Shown here: in pieces, positions 1 to 8,388 of the stretch
Layout: every line of letters starts with the position of its first letter
Position numbering within the stretch: position 1 is the first letter of the stretch
Assembly: GCA_030055515.1 (NCBI GenBank)
Contig: JASFYI010000004.1
Coordinates: 132,322 to 196,321 of the forward strand
Direction of reading: 5' to 3'
DNA from: Methanolinea sp.
GTDB lineage: Archaea; Halobacteriota; Methanomicrobia; Methanomicrobiales; Methanospirillaceae
Length of the DNA: 64,000 nucleotides
The notes under the pieces: generated by a model
The model's database searches: none
What the model was told of the DNA's origin: nothing
What the model saw: the letters and a program-made list of their open reading frames with translations, nothing else
Translations under genes and position numbers: made by a program

Positions 1-1743
1 CCCGATGGCGATGAAGTTCACCACCATCGCGATGGCCACCGAGGAGAGGCCGACGCCGACGAGACGGGCATAGGAGAGCACGTGGCTCATGATCGTCGGG
101 AGTTCGACGACCTCGAGGGGTGAATCCATGACGATGAAGAGGACGCCGAGCACGATCATGGAGAGGCCGCCGATCATCGTGGCGTTCATGCCCGCTGCCA
201 CCGGCGGCATGCCCGTGAAGTCGGGCATGAGCGGCATCGAGAACGACGACCAGATCGAAAACAGGATGCCCCAGAGGACCATGATCCACCCGAGGTTGGC
301 GAGGACTGCCTTCACCCTGTGCGCACCGTGGTCCTGCCTCGCGTGGTTGACCATCCCGAACACGCGCCCGAGGGTGATCTGGAGGACACCGATCCATATC
401 GCCATGATCATGAGCCCGGTCACGTCCGGGCCGTGCCCGCCGGCATGGCCGCCGATGTTGAGGTGCCTCGAGAACAGCACGGGATCCCACGGGAGCGCGA
501 AACCGAAGAACTCCGAGAAGAGAACCCCAAAGAAGATACTCGAGAGGCTCCCGTTCCGGAGGATAATGGCGAGGCGGCGGCCGTCCTCGCTCCGGAGGAC
601 CCTGTGGAGTGCGAGGCTGAGCGCGAGGAGAACCGCGCCGTACCCCACGTCACCGAGGATGATCCCGAAGAAGATGGGGAAGATGATGGACACGAGCAGG
701 GTCGGGTCGAGCTCGGTGTACTTCGGGCGCGAGTAGATGTCCATCAGCATCTCCGTGGGCTTCGCGAAGCCGGGGTTCCGGTATTCGGTGGGTGGCGACT
801 CGGTGAATTCGTCGGGCTTGCACTCGTAGACGAAGACCTTCCCGCCCGTCGCGTAGTGAATACCCTCCTTCAGCCGCTCGAGGTGGGCAGTGGGGACCCA
901 CCCCTCGACCACGAATGACCGGCCGGTGGTCGCAAACCTCAGGGGAGCCTCGGCCATCTCCACGTCCGCGGTGAGCAGTTCGTGGCACGCGAGGAAGAGA
1001 TCGTGGTGCTTCGTCCGGATCTCTTCCAGCTTCCTGTTGATCTCCTCGAGTTCGCCCTTCCGGGTGAGGATCTGGCCCTCGTAGAATCCCATGCGTTCCG
1101 AGGGGACCCCCTCCTCGTCCGGGAGGGCAACCGCCTGGAACTGGACATCCAGCAGTGCCTGCTCGGCACTGGCCTTCATCTCCTGCGGAACGATGAGGAT
1201 GATGAACTTCCCCTTCTTCGTCTCCGCGGTGAAGATCTCGTGCGGCATTTTGAGGTCGGGGACCTTCGCCACGTACCCGCAGAGGACAGAGAACCTGTGG
1301 AATCCCCGCAGGAGCGAAATGTCGAATGGGACGTCCTGGAACGGCCGGAGAGCCTCGATCTTCTGCTCGTACTCCCTTATCTGGGCGTCTATCCGCGTCT
1401 TCTTCCCGAGGAGTTCCTCGGTCTCTTGTTCGAGGAGGGGAAGTTCCCTCTCGATGACCTGCCTTAGGCGGGCAGCGTCCACTTTCCGGTCCGCGGGGAT
1501 CTCCTCGTCCTCGCGAATGCCAAAGGAACTGGTGATTCCCCGGAGCCTGATGAGCTCGCGGGAAGTCTCGTTTGCCGCGGGAAGGGGTGTTCCGATCCGA
1601 TACCCTTCGTACTCCCTGCTGTCCTTCTCGACGAAGTCCTCGATGTGGAAGACATTCTGCCTGTACAGTTCCCTGATGACAGGCTCCATCTGGGACCTCG
1701 TGGCCGCGATGAGGACACGGGTCATCTTTTCAGGAGTGAACAT
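1..1743 (-). CDS. atpI: A-type ATP synthase subunit I (partial, C-terminus beyond left edge)
   Basis: Membrane subunit of the A1Ao-ATP synthase that forms the ion path with the rotor ring and part of the peripheral stalk. The frame is open for 581 codons from ATG 1743 to the window edge without a stop. It begins MFTPEKMTRVLIAATRSQ, continues as a charged, helix-rich soluble half (for example RIDAQIREYEQKIEALRPF), and turns into hydrophobic segments in the last 200 or so codons. The final visible stretch contains LVGVGLSSVAIAMV, typical of the membrane half of this family. The family is usually about 650 residues, so some 70 residues are missing. The start overlaps the end of atpH by 14 bases, as expected for an H-I gene order. 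Confidence 0.93.
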   Translation of the reverse strand, partial: MFTPEKMTRVLIAATRSQMEPVIRELYRQNVFHIEDFVEKDSREYEGYRIGTPLPAANETSRELIRLRGITSSFGIREDEEIPADRKVDAARLRQVIERELPLLEQETEELLGKKTRIDAQIREYEQKIEALRPFQDVPFDISLLRGFHRFSVLCGYVAKVPDLKMPHEIFTAETKKGKFIILIVPQEMKASAEQALLDVQFQAVALPDEEGVPSERMGFYEGQILTRKGELEEINRKLEEIRTKHHDLFLACHELLTADVEMAEAPLRFATTGRSFVVEGWVPTAHLERLKEGIHYATGGKVFVYECKPDEFTESPPTEYRNPGFAKPTEMLMDIYSRPKYTELDPTLLVSIIFPIFFGIILGDVGYGAVLLALSLALHRVLRSEDGRRLAIILRNGSLSSIFFGVLFSEFFGFALPWDPVLFSRHLNIGGHAGGHGPDVTGLMIMAIWIGVLQITLGRVFGMVNHARQDHGAHRVKAVLANLGWIMVLWGILFSIWSSFSMPLMPDFTGMPPVAAGMNATMIGGLSMIVLGVLFIVMDSPLEVVELPTIMSHVLSYARLVGVGLSSVAIAMVVNFIAIG

Positions 1744-2059
1744 GGAGCCGCTCCTTGAACCGCGAGACGAGGAGCGAGGCGGCCTTCTCGAGGTTGCGCA
1801 GGCCCCGCTGCCTCATCTCGGCGGCGCGGATCCTGCCCTCCCGGAGAATCTCCTCGCGTTTCCTTGCCGCATCCTCCCTCACCTCGGCCAACCTGGCCTT
1901 CTTGTACTCCTCCGCGTCGTGGGCTGCCTTCATGACGAGGTTGTCGGCCTCGAGTTCGGCGTGGGCAATGGCACGCTTGCTCTCGGCGAGGGCCTCGCTG
2001 ACCATCCTCTCATACTCAGATTCAGTCTGTTTAATCTTCTGCAAGACCTCAGTCTTCAT
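1730..2059 (-). CDS. atpH: A-type ATP synthase subunit H
   Basis: Peripheral-stalk coiled-coil subunit of the A1Ao-ATP synthase that pairs with subunit E and holds the head against subunit I. The 109-residue product is nearly all charged helix (KQTESEYERMVSEALAESKR, then many Ala/Glu/Arg heptads) with no membrane segment, as expected for AhaH/AtpH. ATG 2059 is preferred over the TTG one codon earlier because a GAGGAGGG ribosome site lies 4-5 bases before it. It is the first gene of an operon that continues into atpI, overlapping it by 14 bases. Confidence 0.9.
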   Translation of the reverse strand: MKTEVLQKIKQTESEYERMVSEALAESKRAIAHAELEADNLVMKAAHDAEEYKKARLAEVREDAARKREEILREGRIRAAEMRQRGLRNLEKAASLLVSRFKERLHVHS

Positions 2060-2101
2060 CAAACCCTCCTCTCACGGCAATGAAGTGTTAGACGGGAATT
2101 G

Positions 2102-2113
2102 TTCTTATATCTG
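2102..2113 (-). promoter_or_regulatory. TATA-type promoter of the ATP synthase operon
   Basis: Read on the minus strand, AGATATAAGAAC lies about 45-50 bases before the atpH start. That spacing would give a leader of roughly 20 bases carrying the ribosome site. It sits in an AT-rich gap between two same-strand genes. The T run at 2131-2135 (minus sense) may end the preceding pilus operon. Confidence 0.5.
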
Positions 2114-2196
2114 TTGATATTTTTTCGGGGAAAAAGGGGTAACGAGCGACTCAAAATCAAAACAGAAGTTTTATTAAAGGAAAACGGCGTGACGCG

Positions 2197-2754
2197 TCAT
2201 CCTCCATCCCGCGGGACGCGGTCCCCCTCTCTCCGGACGCCCCTCTCCACCGGCGGCCAGGTGTCGGCCGTGCCCTCGAGGAACTTCACGGGGAGGGGTA
2301 TCACGGACAGGTCGACGCCCGGGGGAACCTGTGCGACGCGGATGCCCCGTGTCTCCCCCTCGAGTGACATTCCCCCCATTTCCTCTGAAGAGCACAGGAC
2401 GTCCTGCTCGGGGTGCGTCCCGCGGGCAATGGTGCAGGAGAGGAGTATCCGCTCCCCCGCGGAGACCACGTAGCGGACTCTCCTACACCCGGGGTGATCT
2501 CGCGGCAGGACGAGGAGGGGGACGCGGTGGTCGCGGACGAGGCAGAAGAGCATCGCGGCTGCGGAGAGAGACCCGCCCTCGGGCGCGGAGACGGCGATGA
2601 CGTGGTGGGGCCAGATCGACTGGCAGTGCTCCCCGCCGGGAGTCTCGATGCAGATGCTGAAACGCGACCCGGCCTGCCCCGCGACGAGGAACGAGCTCCT
2701 CCCGCGGACGAGGAGGAGCTCCCCTGCCGCCGGCCTGAATACTCTATCTGGCAT
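2197..2754 (-). CDS. Hypothetical protein, third gene of the pilus motor operon
   Basis: Product of 185 residues not recognised as any known family. It has no clear signal peptide or long membrane helix. The middle (about residues 45-115) is rich in Val, Ile and Leu strands and looks like a small beta-rich or alpha/beta domain. The last 20 residues are Arg/Gly-rich and probably disordered. It starts 10 bases after the stop of the FlaJ/TadC-like gene on the same strand, so it is probably co-transcribed with the motor and may be an accessory factor. That role is inferred from position only. Confidence 0.65.
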   Translation of the reverse strand: MPDRVFRPAAGELLLVRGRSSFLVAGQAGSRFSICIETPGGEHCQSIWPHHVIAVSAPEGGSLSAAAMLFCLVRDHRVPLLVLPRDHPGCRRVRYVVSAGERILLSCTIARGTHPEQDVLCSSEEMGGMSLEGETRGIRVAQVPPGVDLSVIPLPVKFLEGTADTWPPVERGVRREGDRVPRDGG

Positions 2755-2763
2755 TCCCCACCT

Positions 2764-4698
2764 TCAGAGAACGAGGTTGAAGATGACGAGAGCGATCACG
2801 AGCATGATGCAGGAGTGTTTTACCCCTGCCTTGAGCGACCCCTCGCCCATCTGGCCCGCGATGAGACCCGAGAGGACAGCCTGCAGGACGACGGCGTGGT
2901 ACATCAGCCGGAGGATCGGCTTGACCGAGGGTGAACCGAGACCCGAGAGCGGAGTCCCCTGCGGGATTGTCCCTCCCCCGACGTTCCCGAGGATGGGCAG
3001 GAAGCTGTGCGAGATGACGCCCACCACGAAGACGAACACCACGAATGCCATGTAGATGATCGCCGTGTAGATGAACATGTCGGAGAGGCGTTCCCGCTTG
3101 AGCAGGTCCGACATCTTCGCGTCGCTCGCGGCAATCGCGAGGACATCCCCGATCGACCCGCTCATCTGGCTCGCTTTCGTGATGAGCGAGACGGTCCGCG
3201 CGATCAGGGGGGTCCTCACGCGGTCCTCGAACCGTATGAGTGCATCGGTGAAACTCGCACCCCAGTCGATGTCCCTCTTTATCCTCTTTATCTCGTAGGA
3301 GAGGAGGCCGAGGTTCGTGTTGACCATGATCGAGATCGCCTGCGCGATTGTGAGCCCGACCTGGTTGATCCCCGCCATCCTCTCGAGGAAATCGGGGATG
3401 AGTGCCTCCATCCCCTCGATGTTCCGCCGCCACATCTCGTAGAAGAACGAGTAGGGGACGAGCACGATGAGGAGCGCGATCATGACGTGGTCGTCCACTA
3501 CGTCGATGTAGAGCTCGACGTCGTGGTAGCGGGGGACCACGAGGAAGAGTGCGACGAGGTAAATGACCGCGATCGGCACGGTGAAGAGGAGGGTGTGGCT
3601 GTAGTTCTTGACGAAATACTCGAACGGGTGGCGGACGAATTCCCGCAGCTTCCTCACTTTGTCGTAGTGGGCAAGGCGCGAGAAGAAAGGCTCTTCCCCC
3701 TCCTTGTGGTAGACACGCACGTCGCTGTACTCGTGGAGGAGCTTTGCCCTCACGAACCGCTCGACAACCTCGGTCTTGAGTGATATGAGGTCGATGAGGA
3801 GGATGAATATCGCCGACCCGATGGGAAAGACGAGGTACACCACGGCGGTCAGCTGGAGGAGGGCAAGCCCCCCCATCATCCCCATGACGACCATGATGAT
3901 GATGAGGAAGAGGGGCCCGGCGACGAAGAGGGTGACGTAGGCCTCGGCGACGAGGGAGAGGAACTGGAGGAACTGCTTCTGCTCGAACCTCGCCTCCTCC
4001 TGGTAGAGCCGGACCCTCCCCCCGAGGAAACCGACGAGGTCCCCGCCGCTCTCGATGACCGAGACGAGGTCCTCGAGGAACTGTTTCAGCTTCTCCGAGG
4101 GCGTTGTCTCCATCAGGTGCCGGAGGGCCGTGATGACGTCGTAGCCGAAGAAGTCCGCGTCCCTGACGACCTGCCGGAACTCGAGGGCAACCTCCCCGTA
4201 GATCTTCGCGTTCTCGGAGAGCGACCGGAATATCGTCATCATCTGTGCCCCGCCCTTCCTCATCGCGTACATGTAGGCGACCGCGTTGTGGAGGGTGAGG
4301 TTGATCTTCATGGCCCTGTTCTTCTTCTGCATCCCGGGATACCGGAGCGCGAGGAGGTAGGAGAGGGAGAATCCGATTACGAACGCGACGGCCGCGCCGA
4401 TGACCTGCAGGGGGATCGTGTAGATCGACCCCGGCTCTATCCTCTCGGGGATGGGGAGCGAGAAGACGTTGTAGACGTTGAGGTACCCCATTTCCTGCGC
4501 CGTGGAGATAGCAAATCCCGTGAGCAAGAAGCCGAGGATTGCAAACAGCATGCCCGCGAGTACCGCGGCCTGGATTGCCCGCGTGAGGTAGTGCTCCACG
4601 GTCACCCCGAGGCGAGCCGACTCGATGTCTGACGCGAGCTTCTGGTACTTCAGGGGGTCTGCCTTGACCCTCTTTCTCAGGAACGCGTTGAGATTCAT
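2764..4698 (-). CDS. Type II/IV pilus assembly membrane protein, two T2SF domains (FlaJ/TadC-like)
   Basis: Polytopic platform protein of a type IV pilus-like or secretion machine; such proteins sit in the membrane above the hexameric motor ATPase. The 644-residue chain has membrane segments near residues 45-65 and 98-118, a first cytoplasmic T2SF domain (about 125-235, with SENAKIYGEVALEFRQVVRD), a hydrophobic hairpin (about 255-310), two more membrane segments (about 365-415), a second T2SF domain (about 420-530, with DFLERMAGINQVGLTIAQAI) and C-terminal membrane helices. The duplicated layout and length differ from the archaellum protein FlaJ (about 560 residues) and fit the archaeal TadC or adhesive-pilus type. 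Its ATG overlaps the ATPase stop by 4 bases. Which filament it builds is unknown, since no pilin gene is visible. Confidence 0.88.
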   Translation of the reverse strand: MNLNAFLRKRVKADPLKYQKLASDIESARLGVTVEHYLTRAIQAAVLAGMLFAILGFLLTGFAISTAQEMGYLNVYNVFSLPIPERIEPGSIYTIPLQVIGAAVAFVIGFSLSYLLALRYPGMQKKNRAMKINLTLHNAVAYMYAMRKGGAQMMTIFRSLSENAKIYGEVALEFRQVVRDADFFGYDVITALRHLMETTPSEKLKQFLEDLVSVIESGGDLVGFLGGRVRLYQEEARFEQKQFLQFLSLVAEAYVTLFVAGPLFLIIIMVVMGMMGGLALLQLTAVVYLVFPIGSAIFILLIDLISLKTEVVERFVRAKLLHEYSDVRVYHKEGEEPFFSRLAHYDKVRKLREFVRHPFEYFVKNYSHTLLFTVPIAVIYLVALFLVVPRYHDVELYIDVVDDHVMIALLIVLVPYSFFYEMWRRNIEGMEALIPDFLERMAGINQVGLTIAQAISIMVNTNLGLLSYEIKRIKRDIDWGASFTDALIRFEDRVRTPLIARTVSLITKASQMSGSIGDVLAIAASDAKMSDLLKRERLSDMFIYTAIIYMAFVVFVFVVGVISHSFLPILGNVGGGTIPQGTPLSGLGSPSVKPILRLMYHAVVLQAVLSGLIAGQMGEGSLKAGVKHSCIMLVIALVIFNLVL

Positions 4699-6359
4699 TC
4701 AAGGACCCTTGCGAGGTCGTCGAGGTTCTCGATCACGGTCTCGGGGCTGATGCTGTAGGCCTGGAAGATCCTCGATGCCCTCACGTAGTCGACGATCCCC
4801 TGCCTTTCCATGGCGAGGAGCACCTTCTTGCGCGTCTCGACCTCGGCATCGAGCCTCTCCCGGCTCCACCCCCGCCGCTCGGCGATGTCCGCGTACACCT
4901 GCGACCTCCCCCTGTAGGTGAACGTGTCGTGCACGGGATCGTAGGTGAAGACCGTGTTGACCCGGAGGTTCCCGGTCGAGGGATCAATCCCCGCGATCTC
5001 GACGATCTCGAGCGACCTCCTCACCCGCTCCGTCCCCCTGTAGACCAATGCCTGGACGCTGACGATGTTGAGGGCCGTGATCATGTTCCGCGGCACGTTG
5101 AGGGGCTCGTTCTCGAGGCGGTGGATCGCGGCGTCGACGCTGCCGGCGTGCATCGTGGAGAACGTCGTGTGCCCCGTGTTCATCGCCTGGAAGAGCGTCT
5201 GGGCCTCGACCCCCCTCACCTCGCCGACGAGGATGTACTCGGGGCGCTGGCGCATTGCCGCGCGGAGGAGGTCGAACATCGTGATGACATTTGCGCCCTC
5301 GGAGACCATCTCGCGGGTGACGCTCGCGATCCAGTTCTCGTGGTAGAGCGTGATCTCGCGGGTATCCTCGATGCTCACGACCTTCGCCATCGGGGGGATG
5401 AAGAAGGAGACCGCGTTGAGCGAGGTTGTCTTGCCCGAGGCGGTGCCCCCGATGAAGAGGAGGCTTTTCTGGTTCTCGATCGCGAGCCAGAAGTAGACGA
5501 GTTCTTCCACGCTGAACGTCTTCTTCTGGAGGAGCTCGACGGGCGAGAAAGGTTCCTCCCGGAACTTCCTGATCGTGAAGGACGTCCCGCGCGTGGTCAC
5601 CTCGGTCCCGAGGGTGAGCTGGAGCCTCGAGCCGTCGGGGAGCGTGGCATCCAGCATCGGTGACCCCGTGGAGATGTGCTTCCCGGACCGCTGGGCGAGC
5701 GTGATCGCGAGCGAGTTCAGGATCTCGGGTTCAAACACGATGTTCGTCTTGACATTATGGTACTTCCTGTGGTAGAGGAAGAGGGGGATCCTGTGGCCGT
5801 CGCACGAGATGTCCTCGAGGTTCCTGTCCTTCATGAGCGGGTCGATCCTGCCCCACCCGATGAAGTTCCGCGTGAGGTAGTATTGTATCCGGAACAGGCT
5901 CTCGTTCTCGAGGGTGACGCCGTACTCGTCGAGGAGCTCGTGCATCTTCTCGAGGAGCAGTGCCCTCTTGTCCATCGCGACCTCCTCGTCGGTCAGGATG
6001 AGGGCAGACCGCATGTCCTCGTGGAGCCTCTCGAGGAGCTCGTACTCGAACTCGGAGAGCTTCGGCTCGAAGAGGAGGTACTCGTACTGCTTCGTCTTCT
6101 CGTTGAGGGCGATGACGACGAGTGACCTCCCCTCGTCCACGTAGTACCTCTCGATCTCCCTGTAGCGCGGGGGGATCTCGGCGTCCACGAGCGGCCCGTC
6201 CCTTCCAAAGTCGTATTCCGGGACGAGGGGAGCCTTCTTCCTCTTTTTCAGCAGCTGGACAAAAGAGAATTCAGGTGGTGCAGTCTCCACCACGTCACTC
6301 CCACCCGAGGGCCGAAGCCTCCTTGCGATGCCCTGGATGTCTGGTATCTTGAGAGCCAC
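4695..6359 (-). CDS. Type II/IV secretion (pilus) motor ATPase, GspE/FlaI/TadA family
   Basis: Hexameric cytoplasmic ATPase that powers pilus assembly or secretion. The 554-residue protein has a charged N-terminal region of about 180 residues, an N2-type domain, and a RecA-like core with Walker A GGTASGKTT (304-312), Asp box EDTREI (331-336), Walker B ILVGEVRG (376-383) and His box STMHAGS (401-407). All motifs look intact. It is the first gene of the operon and overlaps the FlaJ/TadC-like gene by ATGA. Length and sequence suit the archaeal FlaI/pilus group, but the usual archaellum neighbours (flaB, flaF, flaG, flaH) are absent, so an adhesive pilus or other secretion role is more likely. 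Two KaiC-like genes are divergent from it. Confidence 0.92.
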   Translation of the reverse strand: MALKIPDIQGIARRLRPSGGSDVVETAPPEFSFVQLLKKRKKAPLVPEYDFGRDGPLVDAEIPPRYREIERYYVDEGRSLVVIALNEKTKQYEYLLFEPKLSEFEYELLERLHEDMRSALILTDEEVAMDKRALLLEKMHELLDEYGVTLENESLFRIQYYLTRNFIGWGRIDPLMKDRNLEDISCDGHRIPLFLYHRKYHNVKTNIVFEPEILNSLAITLAQRSGKHISTGSPMLDATLPDGSRLQLTLGTEVTTRGTSFTIRKFREEPFSPVELLQKKTFSVEELVYFWLAIENQKSLLFIGGTASGKTTSLNAVSFFIPPMAKVVSIEDTREITLYHENWIASVTREMVSEGANVITMFDLLRAAMRQRPEYILVGEVRGVEAQTLFQAMNTGHTTFSTMHAGSVDAAIHRLENEPLNVPRNMITALNIVSVQALVYRGTERVRRSLEIVEIAGIDPSTGNLRVNTVFTYDPVHDTFTYRGRSQVYADIAERRGWSRERLDAEVETRKKVLLAMERQGIVDYVRASRIFQAYSISPETVIENLDDLARVLE

Positions 6360-6425
6360 GGACCGGACCTACCCTGCGCCCTCGAAATCGGCGCGTAAAT
6401 ATTCAGGATGTGTTTTCCATGTATG

Positions 6426-6435
6426 TATATATAAA
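6426..6435 (-). promoter_or_regulatory. TATA box of the pilus motor operon
   Basis: TATATATAAA (TTTATATATA on the minus strand) lies about 70 bases before the ATPase start, giving an expected leader near 45 bases. It stands in an AT-rich divergent gap (6360-6562) inside otherwise GC-rich DNA. Confidence 0.55.
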
Positions 6436-6506
6436 TCATGGCGAAGGAATGGCCGGAGAGGACGTGGATTTTCCCGGAAATGTCCCCCCCGCAAACCGGG
6501 TGACAG

Positions 6507-6517
6507 AAATATAAATG
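6507..6517 (+). promoter_or_regulatory. TATA box of the KaiC-like gene pair
   Basis: AAATATAAATG on the plus strand. Transcription would begin near 6538, which is downstream of the ATG at 6533 and upstream of the ATG at 6563. The latter was therefore chosen as the start of the first KaiC-like gene. Confidence 0.5.
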
Positions 6518-6562
6518 TACCTCTGAAAACCCATGATACGACAAGGGTGCGGGAAGGTTCTG

Positions 6563-7390
6563 ATGGACGGGAACGTGCGCGAAGGAATGATGCCGACGGG
6601 TATCCCCTCCCTCGACCCTGTCATAGAGGGGGGCGTTCCCGCCGGGACCCTCGTCCTCCTCCTGAGCGATATCGGCGCCGGCGGGAACGAGTTTGCCTAC
6701 ACGTCCGTGATGCTCCTCTCCCGGAGGGCGAGCGATTCACCCGGGGGAGACCTCGCGATCCCGCGCGAAATATGTTACGTGACGTTCACGAAGGGGAGCA
6801 GGGACGTCCTCTCGGAGATGAAGCTCGCGTTTCACCAGGACCTGACGAGGGGTCTGGGACAGGTCAAGTTCATCGACCTCTCGAACATCTACTTCGACTC
6901 GAGCATCGTCCCGCTCGAATGGTACTCGGAAAAGGACCTCTTCCGCCGTCTCCAGTCGAGGGGAGACCACGATACCCTCCTCGGGGCCCTCGCGGCCAGG
7001 CTCGGGGACGTCCCGCACAAGAGCCTCGTCGTCCTCGATTCCCTCACGGACCTCGCGACCCAGTACACGAGGGAAGGGTACTGGCACGACTTCGCGGCGT
7101 TCCTCCGGGGCCTCCAGCGGGTGACGAAGGAGTGGGACACGACCGTGTACCTCATCCTCACCAAGGGCATCCTCGAGGTCTCCCGCGAGAGGGAGATATC
7201 GGACATCTGCGACGCGGTGATCTCTTTCCGGTGGGAGGAGACGACGGGCGGCCGGCGCCAGAGGGTAATGTACTTCGAGAAGTTCCGGGGCCTCATGCCC
7301 CACCTCGAGGAGAACGACCTCGTGAAATTCGCCGTGCGGATATCCTCTAACGAGGGCTTCGACGTGAGCAACATCAGGGTGGTCGTGTGA
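6563..7390 (+). CDS. RAD55/KaiC-like RecA-superfamily protein with degenerate Walker A
   Basis: Product of 275 residues with the KaiC/RAD55 layout: opening MMPTGIPSLDPVIEGGVPAG, P-loop region at about 35-43, Walker B-like LVVLDSLTDL, and a C-terminal sheet. The P-loop reads SDIGAGGNE, so the usual Lys-Ser/Thr pair is Gly-Asn and ATP hydrolysis is doubtful. Similar degenerate copies are known among archaeal RAD55-type proteins, so this may be a regulatory or scaffold member. ATG 6563 is preferred over ATG 6533 because of the promoter position. The stop overlaps the GTG of the next KaiC-like gene. Function is unknown; a link to the divergent pilus motor is inferred. Confidence 0.8.
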   Translation: MDGNVREGMMPTGIPSLDPVIEGGVPAGTLVLLLSDIGAGGNEFAYTSVMLLSRRASDSPGGDLAIPREICYVTFTKGSRDVLSEMKLAFHQDLTRGLGQVKFIDLSNIYFDSSIVPLEWYSEKDLFRRLQSRGDHDTLLGALAARLGDVPHKSLVVLDSLTDLATQYTREGYWHDFAAFLRGLQRVTKEWDTTVYLILTKGILEVSREREISDICDAVISFRWEETTGGRRQRVMYFEKFRGLMPHLEENDLVKFAVRISSNEGFDVSNIRVVV

Positions 7391-8088
7391 ACGGCGGCCA
7401 GCGCGTGAGAATCGGCATCGAGGGACTGGACCAGATGATGGGGGGCGGCCTCATCCCCGGGACCATCTGCGCGATCATCGGGACCTACGGGACGGGGAAG
7501 ACCACATTCGGGTTGCAGTTCGCGTGGGAGGGGCTCGTAAGCGGCGAGAAGGTCATCTACATCAGCCTCGAGGAGCGCGAGGACAGGCTCCTCCTGTACA
7601 TGAAGGACAAGGGATGGGACATCGGGCAGTACCTCGACGGCAGGTTCACGGTCTTAAAGCTCGATCCCTCCGACTTCAACCTCGCGATCAACAGCATCAA
7701 GAACGAGCTGCCCGCCCTCGTCCGCCAGATGGGGGCAAAGAGGGTCGTCATCGACCCCATCTCGCTCTTCGAGGATCTCTTTGACCGCAACTCGGACAGG
7801 AGGAGGGAGATGTTCCGGCTGATCGACACGCTCCGGGAACAGAACTGCACGATCGTGATCACGAGCGAGACCGACAAGGACAACCCGTTCACGAGCCGGC
7901 ACAACCTCATCGAGTACCTCGCCGACACCGTCATCCTCCTCCGCTACGTGAGGCCCTCCGACCTGACCGACGTCCACCTCGCGCTCGAGGTCGTCAAGAT
8001 GAGGCTCTCCCCCCACTCGAGGGAGATCAAGCCCTACGAGATCCAGCAGAACCAGGTCCTCGTGTACACGGAGGCAAACGTCTTCTGA
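7387..8088 (+). CDS. KaiC/FlaH-like RecA-superfamily ATPase
   Basis: Single-domain KaiC family ATPase of 233 residues with opening VRIGIEGLDQMMGGGLIPG, intact Walker A GTYGTGKT (32-39), catalytic Glu-containing ISLEEREDR (about 58-66) and Walker B RVVIDPISLFED. In archaea this family includes FlaH (ArlH), circadian-like KaiC proteins and gas-vesicle GvpD-like regulators. Size and single domain fit FlaH best, and the neighbouring genes encode FlaI- and FlaJ-like proteins, but the operon is divergent and identity as FlaH is not proven. The GTG start overlaps the preceding stop (GTGA). Confidence 0.85.
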   Translation: MNGGQRVRIGIEGLDQMMGGGLIPGTICAIIGTYGTGKTTFGLQFAWEGLVSGEKVIYISLEEREDRLLLYMKDKGWDIGQYLDGRFTVLKLDPSDFNLAINSIKNELPALVRQMGAKRVVIDPISLFEDLFDRNSDRRREMFRLIDTLREQNCTIVITSETDKDNPFTSRHNLIEYLADTVILLRYVRPSDLTDVHLALEVVKMRLSPHSREIKPYEIQQNQVLVYTEANVF

Positions 8089-8121
8089 CGGGGAATGGGG
8101 CCTGCTCTCCCCACGCTCTTT

Positions 8122-8388
8122 TCAGAAATCCCCTATCCCGAGGAGGTGGAGGACGATGACGATGAGCGCCCCCGGGATGCCGCCGAGGATGCAGAGGATG
8201 ACGGTGACGAGGGAGTAAGGGATCTCAGGGCGCCCGAGGAACTCCATCACACCGGAAACGTTCACGAGGAAGAGGGTCAGGAGGCCGAGAACCGAGTTGA
8301 CGACGAGTTTCAGGATGTCCTTGAGGAGGAAGAAGAGGGCGACTGCGATGAGGATCCCCGCGGCGAGAACCGTGTAATCGGCGTTCAT
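8122..8388 (-). CDS. BofA-like small membrane protein
   Basis: Product of 88 residues with three hydrophobic segments (about 7-24, 30-50 and 60-85) and the pattern LLKDILKLVVNSVLGLL...GRPEIPYSLVTVILCILGGIPG, which matches the pro-sigmaK processing inhibitor BofA family found in bacilli and many archaea. In Bacillus BofA restrains an intramembrane metalloprotease; the archaeal function is unknown. It is the last gene of the lonB-tldD-tldE operon, its ATG overlapping the tldE stop by 4 bases, which suggests a role in membrane proteolysis (inference). Confidence 0.8.
   Translation of the reverse strand: MNADYTVLAAGILIAVALFFLLKDILKLVVNSVLGLLTLFLVNVSGVMEFLGRPEIPYSLVTVILCILGGIPGALIVIVLHLLGIGDF

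Noticed and set aside
2744..4702. 652-codon frame overlapping the FlaJ/TadC-like gene on the same strand in another frame
   Set aside because: Arg/Gly/His-rich without membrane segments, while the other frame gives a clear T2SF membrane protein.
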